A stretch of 64,000 nt of DNA, from the NCBI GenBank assembly GCA_022818135.1, contig JAFMSR010000013.1, forward strand, positions 23,582,207 through 23,646,206, written 5' to 3'. This document shows, piece by piece, positions 1-13,310 of the stretch. Each line of letters starts with the position of its first letter. Position 1 is the stretch's first letter. Below the pieces are notes generated by a model, which saw only the letters and a list, made by a program, of their open reading frames with translations, did no database searches and was not told where the DNA came from. The translations under genes and the position numbers were made by a program. Source of the stretch: Saxidomus purpurata (Eukaryota > Mollusca > Bivalvia > Venerida > Veneridae).

Positions 1-1230
1 AGGACGCATCCCATATGCATGAACATGCTATAGTTCTTGTTTGTACACATCCGATTATCCATAAAAGTCAACAAAAATAAATGACAAAGTTTGATGTATA
101 ATATGCATTGTAATGTAGTATGTTTTAGAACTTTGTAAATAAGGTACTTCGAAAGATATGTGAAAGATTTGAGGTTGTAAAATGAATAACATGCAGCAGC
201 TTTTAGTCTCATTACAAATGTTTTTTTTGCGATCAAGAGGCATTATTTAATGTACTTTAATGCTCATCGTTGACTACAATGTATCTTGAAGCTACTAACC
301 CACACGCATCTAGTTGTGTTGGTGTCAAATAAATAGTTACCATTCAATTGATAGTGTGTTCTTTGTTATATATCATATAATTTTGTTCTACGGTATTGTT
401 TAATTAATTGTGATTAACGATTACTTTGAAAGAAAAAATAAAAATGAAATATCTAAAGCAGTTATATCGCTGTTACATATTTATACATACAATGTATAAC
501 TACGGCTAAAAACAATATATTAAGAAAATGTATTATCTCCCTTTATAGGCACGAAAAAAGTAATTATTTAACTAAGATTGACTTTTAAACCATCTAAAAT
601 GATTTTCGGAGGATGCATGTATTTTTATATATTATTTGTATATATTTTACTATGCACAATTTGTCTTTTTCAAGTTTCACTGAGCTTCTGTTGCATTATA
701 CACACAGAAACTCTAGTTTTTTCTTTATACTATATTTAAAGAGTAAATACAGTTTGAAATCTCAATTTCATGCCGTTTCATGAAAACATTTCATAGCTTT
801 AACTTTGAAATTATACGCAATGGTGAATCGTCAAATTTAGAGGTTGTATTACTTATAAACATGAGATAGGGTTCAATCTCACTACTTTCGGGGGATACAC
901 CTTTAAGTGTCCATTACTTACATGTGTAAGTACGGCTGGTGATCACACGTGTTTTATCATATTCTGAATCATCAGGTAAAATCTAACAACAAACCAAATC
1001 TGATAAAATTCTGAATGCTTAAAAACAAATAATGAAAATGTAACAATTGTCTCTCATTGAATTAAATCATAAATTGCTTAATTTACTATAGAAGAAATAT
1101 TTGTCTTAAATTGATAAATATTGCAAACGTTTGCAGCTAATTGGTCGAAAGAAATACATTTTTGTATACATGCGGCTGTAAAAGATTTTTTATATCAGTA
1201 AAGACCTTATTTATCATATATTAATCAGTA
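1..1230. other. AT-rich intergenic DNA, nothing recognised
   Basis: I see no credible coding sequence, RNA gene or clear repeat here. Only short chance reading frames occur, and base composition matches the rest of the non-coding window. Confidence 0.5.
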
Positions 1231-1231
1231 T

Positions 1232-1312
1232 GATGCGGTTGCCGAATGGATAGCATTCGTACTTTTCATTGCTAGACGATGTCTCCGTACTGTACCGGTT
1301 GAAATTCTAGCT
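1232..1312 (+). mobile_element. degenerate tRNA-derived SINE head (candidate)
   Basis: The stretch has a box A-like sequence (TTGCCGAATGGATAGC) and, about 50 bp later, a box B-like sequence (CGGTTGAAATTCTAGC). These are the two internal Pol III promoter elements of a tRNA. It does not fold as a clean cloverleaf, so a decayed SINE head or tRNA pseudogene is more likely than a working tRNA. No conserved tail was identified. Confidence 0.35.
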
Positions 1313-2958
1313 ACTGATTTATACTGGTTTGTTTACAAACCTTAATTCACAATTCACAATTATGTTATACGTATCATGTGTAACACCAAAGCCATACTGT
1401 ACCGTGGTTTACACAATATATAACTCAAATACGTACATTTTGTATTGTACTCACAATATGTATGTATGTGTGATGTAACAACACCATATTGCCATTATCT
1501 GATAAATCTCGACTCTCTTCTTCTTGTTATAAATTTATGTTTTAACACATACTCAATCGGTTATAATTTTTTTGTTGATAAATACAGAAATGTCAGAACC
1601 TGTGTGTCTGCAAACGTGTTGTCTGTGTTTTCTTTTACGTCTCATTATTAACAGTCGGTTGATATTGCTTTTTTTTTATAAGTGCATGACATTGATCAAT
1701 GTAAACCTCTGTTCCTGAAAACATCGTGCACACGTTGCCCTCGCGCATTACATATATACGTAAAAATCTTGCAAAAAGGTGCCGAACCAAATAGTGTAAG
1801 TTACATACATAAAACGAACAAGTTTGAAGCAAATGTATGAAATCTGATATGGGACGGCTGTAAAAGTGTCTTAATACATTTCTTGTATAATGAGCCTGCT
1901 CTGCCCAGACCCTCACTTTTCATTCCCCAACAAAAGAACTTCAGCCGACATGTATGCATGAGTTAGATATTCGGTCGGTCTGTTGTTTTTTCAAAGAACA
2001 GTCATGTAGTTCCTATGGGTTTTGTTAGAAGTGCACGCCGGTCACATTAAAGAGACATGAAACACAAGTTATATCACAAAAATCGTTAAAACGTTGCATG
2101 ACAAGAATTTCAAAAGGAAACCGTGTTAATTTGAGGATCATAAAGGGCGGTTTTTACAAATAAGCATGACAAAATATTTTGCATAGAAAACATGTCTCAT
2201 ATTAACATAGATCTAATATTTTTTGCTGGATTTTTATCTTTGCATTTTTTCGTATCGTTACATGAAATAGCTCTTTTAATTAATAATTGCAAGTGTTCAA
2301 TTTCCGTAATTAGTTAGTGTGCGAATCGAAATTAATATATTTTCCCGGGTCTAACGTGTTTGTACACGGGAGGTCACTTCAACACTTCAAAAGCTTTACT
2401 ATTGTTTACGACAAGGTATTCTATAAGTAATGTCCGCCATCAATTTGAACCAGTCATAAAATTGTATTGTTTGTACTTAATATGACATGTTATAACTGCA
2501 CTGGAGGTACCAAGGTATAATTAAGACGAAATAGGAATACTTTCGGTTTCCAAATTCAGTCATTTATTTTAAATGTAATTGTTCCTTGCAAAAATAATTC
2601 ATCCGTTGAACGGAAATGCGATGTAATCAAAATATATCTTCATTGTTTAAGCAATTACGTATGCATGGCGTTTCAAGATTGTTTGTATTTTTGGATCAAA
2701 ACTAACAGGTTTATGTCCTCTTTCCACGAAATGAATTTTTCATAAAATATAGCTGCCATTAATGTTATTATAATTGCGAAACGCTGTCTGGAATGTTGAA
2801 ACAAAATTTATGTTTATCTGCATGTAAATAGAGTGGCAATCAGTTTGTTCGAACGCAACATTTTCTGCGATATCGGTCAAATGTTGTCTTCTATTGGGTA
2901 CTTGTATCTACAAATGTATAATACTTGACAAAAAGTTTGCGAGACATTTAGCCAGGTT
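1313..2958. other. intergenic DNA, nothing firmly recognised
   Basis: No gene is supported. A 93-codon open frame on the minus strand (1635-1916) rich in His, Tyr, Arg and Cys has no domain I can name and no partner exon. It may be a fragment of a dispersed repeat. Confidence 0.4.
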
Positions 2959-2961
2959 ATG

Positions 2962-3142
2962 CAATTAATGAGTCTTATTTCTCTATTTATGAGTCTTATT
3001 TCTCTATTAATGAGTCTTATTTCTCTATTAATAAGTCTTATTTCTCTATTTATGGGTCTTATTTCTCTATTTATGAGTCTTATTTCTCTATTAATGAGTC
3101 TTATTTCTCTATTTATGAGTCCTATTCCTCTATTTATGGAAC
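2962..3142 (+). repeat. 21-bp minisatellite, about 8-9 units
   Basis: Tandem units of the form ATTAATGAGTCTTATTTCTCT alternate with ATTTATGAGTCTTATTTCTCT. The last two units are diverged (CCTATTCCTCT, then GAACTTATATCT). The unit is a multiple of three, so it stays open and would read as a monotonous MSLISLL/F heptad. That reading frame is a by-product of the repeat, not a gene. Confidence 0.9.
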
Positions 3143-5928
3143 TTATATCTTATCGCGTCAACAATTATGTTGTCTAATAAAGAAATAGAATCTATAGCGA
3201 AACATAAATACATCTCAGACATTATCTAAATGATTTATGCCTACTTAATCAAACCAGATAATGCATTAACGTATAACACGATTTTTTGTCTTTTATGGCA
3301 TGGCAAAGTCTTTATCATTATACAGCACGTTTCCTCGGAAGAACAAGAAAAATGCCCACTAAATTCATCACTTCATGATCACGATGTTCACATAAATTTT
3401 ATGAAAGATATTCTAGATAAAACCCTGTCGTTGAACATCTAAATATACTACTTTTCTCTGTACAACTCCTCATAAATCTCGATAATGTAATAAAAACAAA
3501 ATTCACTGGAAGGGCTTCGGAAAATAAATCATTTACTCTTAACAACGATTTTTCCCCTTCTAAATGTCAATTTTGCATGACTAAGAGTAAAACGCTTTAA
3601 CACAATCAATAAGTACAAGCTTACCTAAACTAAAATATTTCACTTTAAAAAAAAATCGTGCTAAAAATTGGACTGACACTGTTTCGTAGGATAGTCAAAA
3701 TGTGTTTAACTTTATTCAATAGAAGTACAACTTCCGCAAATATCTCACTAATACCCTGGACGATATGAGTTTTCTTGAAATTAAGATGCTCCCTATGAAG
3801 GAAACTGAACCGATCAGGAGCTGATTGTGAAGTTTGACTCACTTGGCAACAACAGAGTAAGAATTGAAGTACATAAACAATATTATATGCAAGCTAATTT
3901 CAAACAAAAGTAGTTCGTTTTCTATTTCCTTTCATCACTTTTGGACAGACACCCATTGATTTACCCACCAGCAATTAAAATCATCCGACACATGTCTCAC
4001 AATTTATTTAATTTGTTCAATAATAGCCATTTACCGAACCTTCGTGTAGACAAGGGTTTGGTGTATTTAGTCTAATAAAATTAAATAAGAAATAATTTCT
4101 GACATTATCTTACTATGGTTCCAGCTGCGTTTCATTACTACTTCACCAATTGTACTTGGGAGTAATTTTCCCAAATTTTCACGAACACTGATCTCATAAA
4201 TGTAAAATTGGTGATTATGGTTGTTATTTATGATTGATACTTTGCTGCTCATTTTGCCGTAAAACAATTACAATACACTGTATAGAGGTTGCACGAAAAC
4301 GAATGTTTGCTTGTAAGTCAGTGCTTAAACAACGGTAATGATGATAATAGAGATCTCTGTAGAGCACTTAAACTAAACAAGATCAACATTAAGGTAGGTA
4401 ATACCAGACAGTGACACAAAAGAGCAGTCAAGAAACGCCATTAGTTCGAAAGCCTTGCAGGAAATACATAATGAACTGGCAATACATTTGGCAAACTGGA
4501 AAGAGAACTGAAGTAATAGGTTCGCAACAAGATTGATTTATATCAATTTATTACGTACGATGCTTACCCTCTCGAGATGATCGAGCCATTTCCGTATATG
4601 ATTCCTGGATATAAACAGGCACCAGTGGTTTAGGAAAGAGTTGACCGGGTTTGAATATTAATCATTGGCAAACATCATTACCCATTCACTGTCGCTTCAA
4701 AAGTTAAACAAATATTAAACTATACTGTGACGAATTGTCTGTCAAGTATTAAATCAGAACATGCACAAGAGAATATGTCCAGGTCATGCGTTCTGTTATT
4801 ACCCTGCCAATTTAGCATTATGCAAAACTTATTCACAATTTGGTGTCGAAATATCGAAATATTTTGCAATGCTCTTGCAACATGAGCAATAAAATAACAA
4901 TATAATTATTTACATATCTTTCCCTGGTAATTTGTTTATAATCCTTTGTCAAAATCGGGACGAATTATTGATTCTAACACAATTGCTATTTTCTCATATA
5001 TACGAACAAAAGCATTTGAGGTTGATATACCCTACACATACAAATAACGTTAGTCTTCCGAAACTAGTTGGGATTTTTCATACAGCAGTTAAAAGGGCAT
5101 CTTAGCTTTGTTATGGATGAAGCCACGTGTATATAAATTGTAGTAAAAGTTACAACTGTTACACTTCAGGAGGCGTCTGCATCAACATCAGCAACAAAAA
5201 CAAAATAAGACGAATTGTGTTTATATGGGTAGTTAATAAAAAAGGGCGAACAAGTACGTGTTTTAATGGAAGCGACTTCATGTAAGCGACGTAATTTGTT
5301 CCAACTCAGTTGCACCCTTTCGATTTTTTTAATTTTCGTGTTATAATGGAAATGGATTTTACTTTGGAGTGATATACAAGACATTAAGATACTTCATTCG
5401 GCCTTCGTGACTGGATTACAATGCATCTGAATTCCAGATAGTGACAAATGGTCCAATACATCACTCAAAAGTTAATTCTATATCCTAAACAGCCACACAA
5501 TTTCTGAATACAAATGAAAACTGTGATTATAAAGCCATTACCATTTGGCTCTTATTCTAAACAAAAATTCATGCAAACACCTTATCATAACTTTTCAAAA
5601 ATTAAATTTGAAATAAACAATATTACCTTTTTGCGAAACAATAATTCTACTTCTCTTCTCGATCATTTATTGAAATCATTGTCTCAAGAATAAAAGTAAA
5701 ATCTTAAGTAATACGTCATGTTCTTAATGTTTTTTGCCGAAATGAAATACTGTCATGTATGGTTACGTTAACTAATTGAAATACACAATTATAGTACATT
5801 GATCTTGCTAGTTTTCATTACATACTTGCAGTAAGTGATAATTTACTCATCAAGTAGCATCATGATCAAACGTAAGCATTTGTTATTGAGTCGGACATTA
5901 TTCACCAAACGCACATGTTAACAAAATC
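3143..5928. other. intergenic DNA, nothing recognised
   Basis: Six-frame reading gives only short frames without family resemblance, splice context or codon bias. I found no tandem or inverted repeat of note. Confidence 0.45.
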
Positions 5929-6699
5929 ATTTTTTTTATTGATTGTTTATTTCGATATTGATAACATGGTAACAATAATAACATAACTATACATTATTAA
6001 AATTTAACAATATGGTAAAAAGATTATAAATATCATGACGTATATACATAAGTAATGAACCATGTCAGTTACATCAATATCAAGGATAACACAAAAAAGG
6101 AAAATAATCCCTTATTTCCATTGTGTTCCATCGTAGTGATGTTCTGACATAGAGAGGCATGAAACATGATTTTAGTAAAACATAAATATTAAATTAAGAT
6201 ACTAGTCATTATACAAAGTTTGTTATTTACCATGTTATCATGAAAGACATAAGGAAACTTAAAACATTGCACTGAACTGAAAGTTTGACACTAAAGGTAG
6301 ATTTCAACATCTGTAAATTAATATTTAAAAAAAAAGATCCTTCACAGCACTTTTAAAAACACTAAGGCTGGACAGATTCCTTATTAGATCTGGTAGTATA
6401 TTCCATAGCTTGCAACCTAAAAATGAAAATGACTTCAGACCAAAGCCTTTGACCCTAGGCAGCATAAAACACCCACTGTCACTAGACCTTGTTCTATATG
6501 AATGAACAGAATTTTGTGTCACAAACTATTGACACATATAGTCAGGAGATTGGCAATTCTTAATTTTGAAAACATGACATAATGTTATTTGTTCCACCCT
6601 TTTACAGACTGGTAACCAATTCAAGGAAATAAAATGTTCTTTGTCAATATGGGACCTATTTTCCATATTGAGTACAAACCTAATTAATTTATTTTGGGT

Positions 6700-7792
<1,093 letters not shown>

Positions 7793-8051
7793 ACCAATAA
7801 GATATGACCTTTATCCATTTCAAACTTGATATAATAAGAAAAATGTACAAGACAAGTTTCAGTTGAAAATCTTCTTCTGAAACCAGACTGAAACTTATAC
7901 AGTAACATATTATCAGTTAAATATGATTCCACTTGATCATACACTATCCGTTCAAAGATCTTGGAAATAATACTAAGTATGGAAACTGGGCGGTAATTGC
8001 CAACATCAGTTTTATCATTTTTCTTAAAAGAAGGACAAACCCTGGCTGATT

Positions 8052-8300
8052 TCAAATCATCAGGAAAACTCCTTGAATCAATGACAAATTGATTACATGA
8101 GTGAGAGGACAAGCTATAATTGAAGCACCATCTCTAACAAATTTAGAGGGAATACCATCCAGCCCAGTTGACTTACTTACACTAAGCTTGTTTAAGTACT
8201 TTAAAACCTTATTTTCAGATAAAATTGAAAATGAAAAATTATTCAAAACTACACCCTTTTCTGAGTAAAAACTAAAGACAAACTTCCTTCCATATTTATA
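8052..8300 (-). pseudogene. LINE reverse transcriptase N-terminal segment
   Basis: SENKVLKYLNKLSVSKSTGL followed by DGIPSKFVRDGA is the region just upstream of the RT fingers in CR1/Jockey-type elements. The next segment (NYRPVSILS...) is in another frame, overlapping at 8052-8112, which shows a frameshift. Confidence 0.85.
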
Positions 8301-8544
8301 GACTGCGGTAATTTATCAACTAGTGTTGATGCAACTGTTGTGTAAAAAAACATTAAATTTCTCTGACACATTCTGTTTATCGAAACAAATCTCAGTGCTA
8401 TCATCCATTTGTAGACCTATATTTGAATAAGATGAAGATTTTGATGTTTTTGAAGGCAGACCAAGGTTTTTTAGAGCAGTCCATAGTGCCATAGAATCAG
8501 ACTTGTTTTCTTCAACTTTATCTTTAAAAAAGTTTTGCTTAGCC

Positions 8545-9062
<518 letters not shown>

Positions 9063-9189
9063 CTTAAACCGGTTTATGGTGCGCACAAAGTTCTCTGAAA
9101 GTTGTCCTTATTGTAATTTTTCATGGAGCGAATGTTGACATTATTGTGCTTTCCAATAAAATGTTTACTGATTTTTCTAGTGCAATATA

Positions 9190-9505
9190 TCATAAAGTGA
9201 ACACTTCTACATGTATACCTGACTGTAAGATTTTGTCATTGTCAGACACTAATAAAAGATCAATAATGGTAGATGACACTTTCCCAATTCTAGTAAAATC
9301 AGCAATCAATTGCTTAAAATTAAACATGTCCATAAAAGTTCTCAGGCTAGTAAACAATGTACACTTTTTGTTGCTTTTACAAACGTCTGTGTTAAAATCC
9401 CCTAAAATGTATGTTTCCATAGAAGTAAAATCTGACATTAAATAACTTGAAATAATCTCACTTTGTCAGTCAAAAAGATTAATAATCACCTTTCCTTTCC
9501 TTTAT
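9190..9505 (-). pseudogene. LINE endonuclease C-terminal half
   Basis: METYILGDFNTDV contains the GDFN motif of AP-type LINE endonucleases. Upstream in frame, beyond one stop, is NLFD..QSEIISSYL, consistent with the YRPP-to-GDFN spacer. Downstream, a frameshift near 9190 precedes an SDH-like remnant (HFMIYCTRKISKHFIGKHNN). The catalytic N-terminal half is missing, as in 5'-truncated insertions. Confidence 0.8.
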
Positions 9506-11320
9506 ACCAACGGCATTGGAAAATGCATGTTATTTACTTTATTTACTGTAGATTTCTAGGCTACTGTCTGAAATAATACACAAAATAAGACATAAGAATT
9601 CAAGTCCAAACAATATTTGATATCTTCATAGCCATACTTGTATAATGGTTTGTGTTCACGTCTGGTAGTTCTAAACGCTTTAGCAACAGTGCTTTTATCC
9701 ATTACATGGAACGTTCAGTTTTCAGTTCTCTTTTTATTTCATTTTAAATTATTCAATCTGCTGGCACTTTGCCGTCTGACATTGAATGTATCTCTTCACG
9801 TTCTATGTTTCTGTTTGAATTAATTTCAGGCACTGCGTTGCTAAATTTCCTTGAAATGTAATTTATTTGGCAAAGGTGTGATTTGAAAGAGTTTTGCTAA
9901 TGTGCTTGAGAGAGGACTATCAAAGGTTTGGCTACCTGGTAGTTCCAAAACGGTTACTAAGGATTCAACCCATTACTTCATTATGTTTTTGACTTGTCCT
10001 GTTGCACTATAAGAAAGCAATTGCATAACATATAGTATTTTAAGGGTGGTTTGTAGCTTGTGCAGCGCTGCTGCATTTTCTCATAGTTAAAAGATTCATT
10101 CTTCTGTGTAATATTTATGTGCGCGTGGTTTGCTTGATGATGTTCGGTAATTTCCTTCTTAATATTCTTTCTCTAAAGCCTTTTAGCATTGTCAGACGAA
10201 GATTTTACCACAAGACTCTTAAAGTAATTCGATAGACACTTAAAATCGTTTTGTAGATTAAACGACGGACGGTGATGAATATAAATTGCAATCTAACAGG
10301 AAATATAACGCACCAAATGTGATAAACTCATTTTAACGATTGATTTCGAATCCCGTAGACTGGTCTAACATTGTCACATTCTCAGTACACGTGACAGTAC
10401 CTGATACCATTAAATTTGATTTGGCAACTTGTTAAAGGGAAAAATCTTCAATAGTTATATTGAAGAGAATGAAATATAATCCTTGTTTTAATAGACATCT
10501 GCGCATATATTGGGAATGTTTTATTTATCTATATATCCCAGGCTTCAAAGGGAACACTTAACTGATTAAACTATTAATTAAATTTTCATTATTTATTTAT
10601 GAGTTCACAATTAGGACAAACGTACTGTCTGTGATTTCTTTTAAAATTTTATAATCATATAATTAGGACTGAGTAATTCTTATGTAATATTTTAATACAA
10701 CGCCCACTGTCTGGATTTGCTTCTAGGTCATCGATCAAAAACACACATTTAATCGGATCTTTCTGACTCTTTGTGATATCTTGATTAAGTTTTAGAGACT
10801 GAAATTGATTAATCTTCTGTCATAAATTGGATAATGAAAAGTCAGAAAGTTTCATAAACCTCCCGCAACTATTATGTAATCATAAGTGTTTGCCAAATGT
10901 TAGTTTTGATTAAGTTAGTGAACGAATTAATATATTCCTCACGGCTTAGAAGGTTTGTGCTCTTTCATCCGACTGCAGTTAATACCACTGTAATGTGTTG
11001 TGCGATATTCTTGGAGTATTATCTAGATTTAAGAACCAAACTGAAATTATATCATTGAGCTGATCAACCCATATTGAACTCACATCGGAATATTGATCTA
11101 AGCAAAGACTATTTGTAAGGCATATTATCATACGTTTTGAATTTTGAAAATAAAAGTATAAAATATTATATTGGCCGACACCAAAGCTTTAAAATTGCCC
11201 ATATAATTATTCTTCTTGTGTCAATTCTTACAATTCTCATGTAAGCATTTAAGAAAGGATATTATGATTTTTATTTGTCTAATCTTGTCTATAGTTATAA
11301 AATAAGTTATTTAAACTTTT
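9506..11320. other. intergenic DNA upstream of the receptor gene
   Basis: No coding sequence or repeat is recognised. It probably includes an intron or promoter of the downstream receptor, because a splice-acceptor-like tract ends at 11324, but no upstream exon could be identified. Confidence 0.4.
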
Positions 11321-11324
11321 TCAG

Positions 11325-11578
11325 GTTCCACGTGTAACTATGATACTAAAGTAAATAAGGGGTCTGGAAGTCATCGGAGTGTTATACCATCATGCAAGTA
11401 TCAACAAGCAACTTATTTAAGATTGGAACTGCGCAACAACTAAAATTTATGAAAAGATATTACGTGCAACGAACATGAAGTAAAATGACAGAAAAACACA
11501 CTAGTTTACATCTGAAACAATATCTAGGGTGGTAGACAAGTACCATAAATAAAAATCGCCTGGACTACGACAGGCAAT
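11325..11578 (+). promoter_or_regulatory. putative 5' UTR exon of the receptor gene
   Basis: A pyrimidine-rich tract ending ACTTTTTCAG at 11315-11324 is a good 3' splice site, and from there no intron signal is needed to reach the ATG at 11579. Intron-less coding sequences of peptide GPCRs often have a spliced 5' leader. This is a prediction from signals only. Confidence 0.35.
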
Positions 11579-12727
11579 ATGAATGGGACAGTGAACTATG
11601 GTCCTTACAAAAGTGAAATTCTTGAATCATTTAGCCTGTGGTACGGAAAATGGCATGGGTATATAAGTCTTGTGATATGTACTGTAGGAATTTTTCTCAA
11701 CATAATAAACATTATCGTACTTACTCGAAAGAAGATGCAAACTCCTATCAATTGTATTCTTACATGGCTTGCTGCCTTTGATATGGCTACCATGATTTCG
11801 TATGTGCCCTTTGCATATCACTTTTACTGCCATTTTTCAACGTTTTACATTTCATCTGATAAAAACAGTTACTCCTGGATGACGTTTCTCCTGGTGCATG
11901 TGAATTTCTCGGCAACCACCCATACAGTTTCAATCTGGCTTGCCGTGGCTTTGGCCATTTTTCGGCACAGACATTTACACTCCCCTGCGAAAGGCAGTCT
12001 GACACGCATGCGCAGATTGATAAGGGCACGTATTGTTGTTTATATCATAGTTTGTGCATCAGTATTAATAATGATACCAAATTACATTATTCATAAACTG
12101 GAGAAAACACAAATGAGAGACAATAGTACACTCTACGTATTCGAAGACTGGAAGTTGGGATCAAAGGAGACGAAACCTTTAGTTACAATTGCTCTGATAA
12201 TGTATAGTGTGCTAGCAAAGCTTCTACCAAGCCTTTTGATAATACTGTACGGTGGATTGTTGCTTAAAGCACTCAGTAAAACAATGAAGGCAAAGCGACG
12301 ATTGTCTAGTGGTGGGAGCAACACAAACTACCAAAGGGGCCGACACCATTCACGAACCACAGCAATGCTACTAACTGTGATAGTTCTTTTTCTGGTAACC
12401 GAGTTACCACAGGGTATTTTAATCGTATGTTCTATATTCCTGGACAAGTTCTTTGAACACATTTATATTCCATTAGGAGACGTTATGGATATGCTTGCAC
12501 TGATAAACAATGCTATAAATTTTGTACTGTATTGTACAATGAGCCATGAGTTCAGACGGACTTTTGTTAGTCTGTTTTGTTCTTTTTCAGTGTTTGGCCA
12601 ACCAGGAAATCCCTACACACATTCACAGAGTCAAAGTGTATCAGCAAAATGTGTTGACCAAAAGCCGAATTCATGCATAACCATGTATACAAAGACTCTA
12701 AGTGTTAAAACAGACAACACTGTCTAG
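11579..12727 (+). CDS. FMRFamide/myosuppressin-type peptide GPCR (DMSR-1/sex peptide receptor-like)
   Basis: This is an intact single-exon gene of 382 codons for a class A seven-helix receptor of the plasma membrane. Predicted helices: TM1 about 27-49, TM2 57-80, TM3 101-127, TM4 150-171, TM5 200-229, TM6 258-286, TM7 297-321. Family signs are GILNxxN-like TM1 (GIFLNIINIIVLTRKKM), the FRH triplet (128-130) instead of DRY at the end of TM3, TELPQGIL in TM6 and NNAINFVLYCTMSHEFRR at the TM7/helix 8 junction in place of NPxxY. These are typical of the DMSR-1/sex-peptide-receptor/myosuppressin receptor group, whose known ligands are RFamide-type or related neuropeptides, usually with Gi/o coupling. 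The short N-terminus has one glycosylation sequon (N2). The cytoplasmic tail is Ser/Thr-rich and has cysteines suitable for palmitoylation. The exact ligand cannot be read from sequence. Confidence 0.92.
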   Translation: MNGTVNYGPYKSEILESFSLWYGKWHGYISLVICTVGIFLNIINIIVLTRKKMQTPINCILTWLAAFDMATMISYVPFAYHFYCHFSTFYISSDKNSYSWMTFLLVHVNFSATTHTVSIWLAVALAIFRHRHLHSPAKGSLTRMRRLIRARIVVYIIVCASVLIMIPNYIIHKLEKTQMRDNSTLYVFEDWKLGSKETKPLVTIALIMYSVLAKLLPSLLIILYGGLLLKALSKTMKAKRRLSSGGSNTNYQRGRHHSRTTAMLLTVIVLFLVTELPQGILIVCSIFLDKFFEHIYIPLGDVMDMLALINNAINFVLYCTMSHEFRRTFVSLFCSFSVFGQPGNPYTHSQSQSVSAKCVDQKPNSCITMYTKTLSVKTDNTV

Positions 12728-12780
12728 AAAATTATGAATTGCTAAATGTTGTGCCTTTTCAAAAGTTAAAGTCTGATAAG

Positions 12781-13310
12781 TTAAAGGTCCATTACTAAGA
12801 CAAAATCCAATTTTCTTTCAAATCTGGAATTGTAACGGGCGTTTTCTAAGAAGGAAAATTATGACATATTGCATCGAATGTGACCGTATGTTGTTGAAAA
12901 TTTGAGTTTAACAAAAGTATTAATAAATGATATTTTGCCTGTTCAAAAACGAAAGTAGGTTTTCAACTTTTTAAATATATTTGCAGAGAGAGAGAGGCTG
13001 TTAATAGGTTGTACATGAATAAGCATGCCTATTTTGAATCATAGGTGAAAGAACTTTACTTCCAATGATTTGTAACGTATATATCTGACTGTTTACAACA
13101 TGCAATAAAGCGAGAGTAGGACAAAAAGACAACCCTGGTCAATCTGAGGAAATACAAAAACATTAACTCGTTTATCTGCAGCAGTATTTCAAACGGGGAA
13201 TTGCTCCACGGCTATTGTTAAGTTTTAGAAGCCAGCTTCAAACTGATTTTCCCTGTTACATTTCCAGATTTAAAAGAAAATAAGATTTGGTCTCAGTAAT
13301 GGACTGTTAA
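12781..13310. mobile_element. 530-bp MITE with long terminal inverted repeats, 3' of the receptor
   Basis: The left end (TTAAAGGTCCATTACTAAGA) is the inverse of the right end (TCTCAGTAATGGACTGTTAA). The match continues inward for about 60 bp, through the AAATCTGGAAxTGTAAC segment (about 12815-12837 against 13250-13272). There is no open frame, which fits a non-autonomous DNA transposon. It begins 54 bp after the receptor stop codon and carries AATAAA at 12922-12927, so it may supply part of the receptor's 3' UTR. Confidence 0.8.

Noticed and set aside
1635..1916. 93-codon minus-strand frame
   Set aside because: No domain, no splice context and no second copy in the window. Kept only as a note in the intergenic entry.
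2959..3177. Open frame of repeated MSLISLL
   Set aside because: It is produced by a 21-bp minisatellite whose unit is a multiple of three.
11605..12324. Minus-strand frames across the receptor
   Set aside because: They are shadows of the well-supported plus-strand receptor gene.
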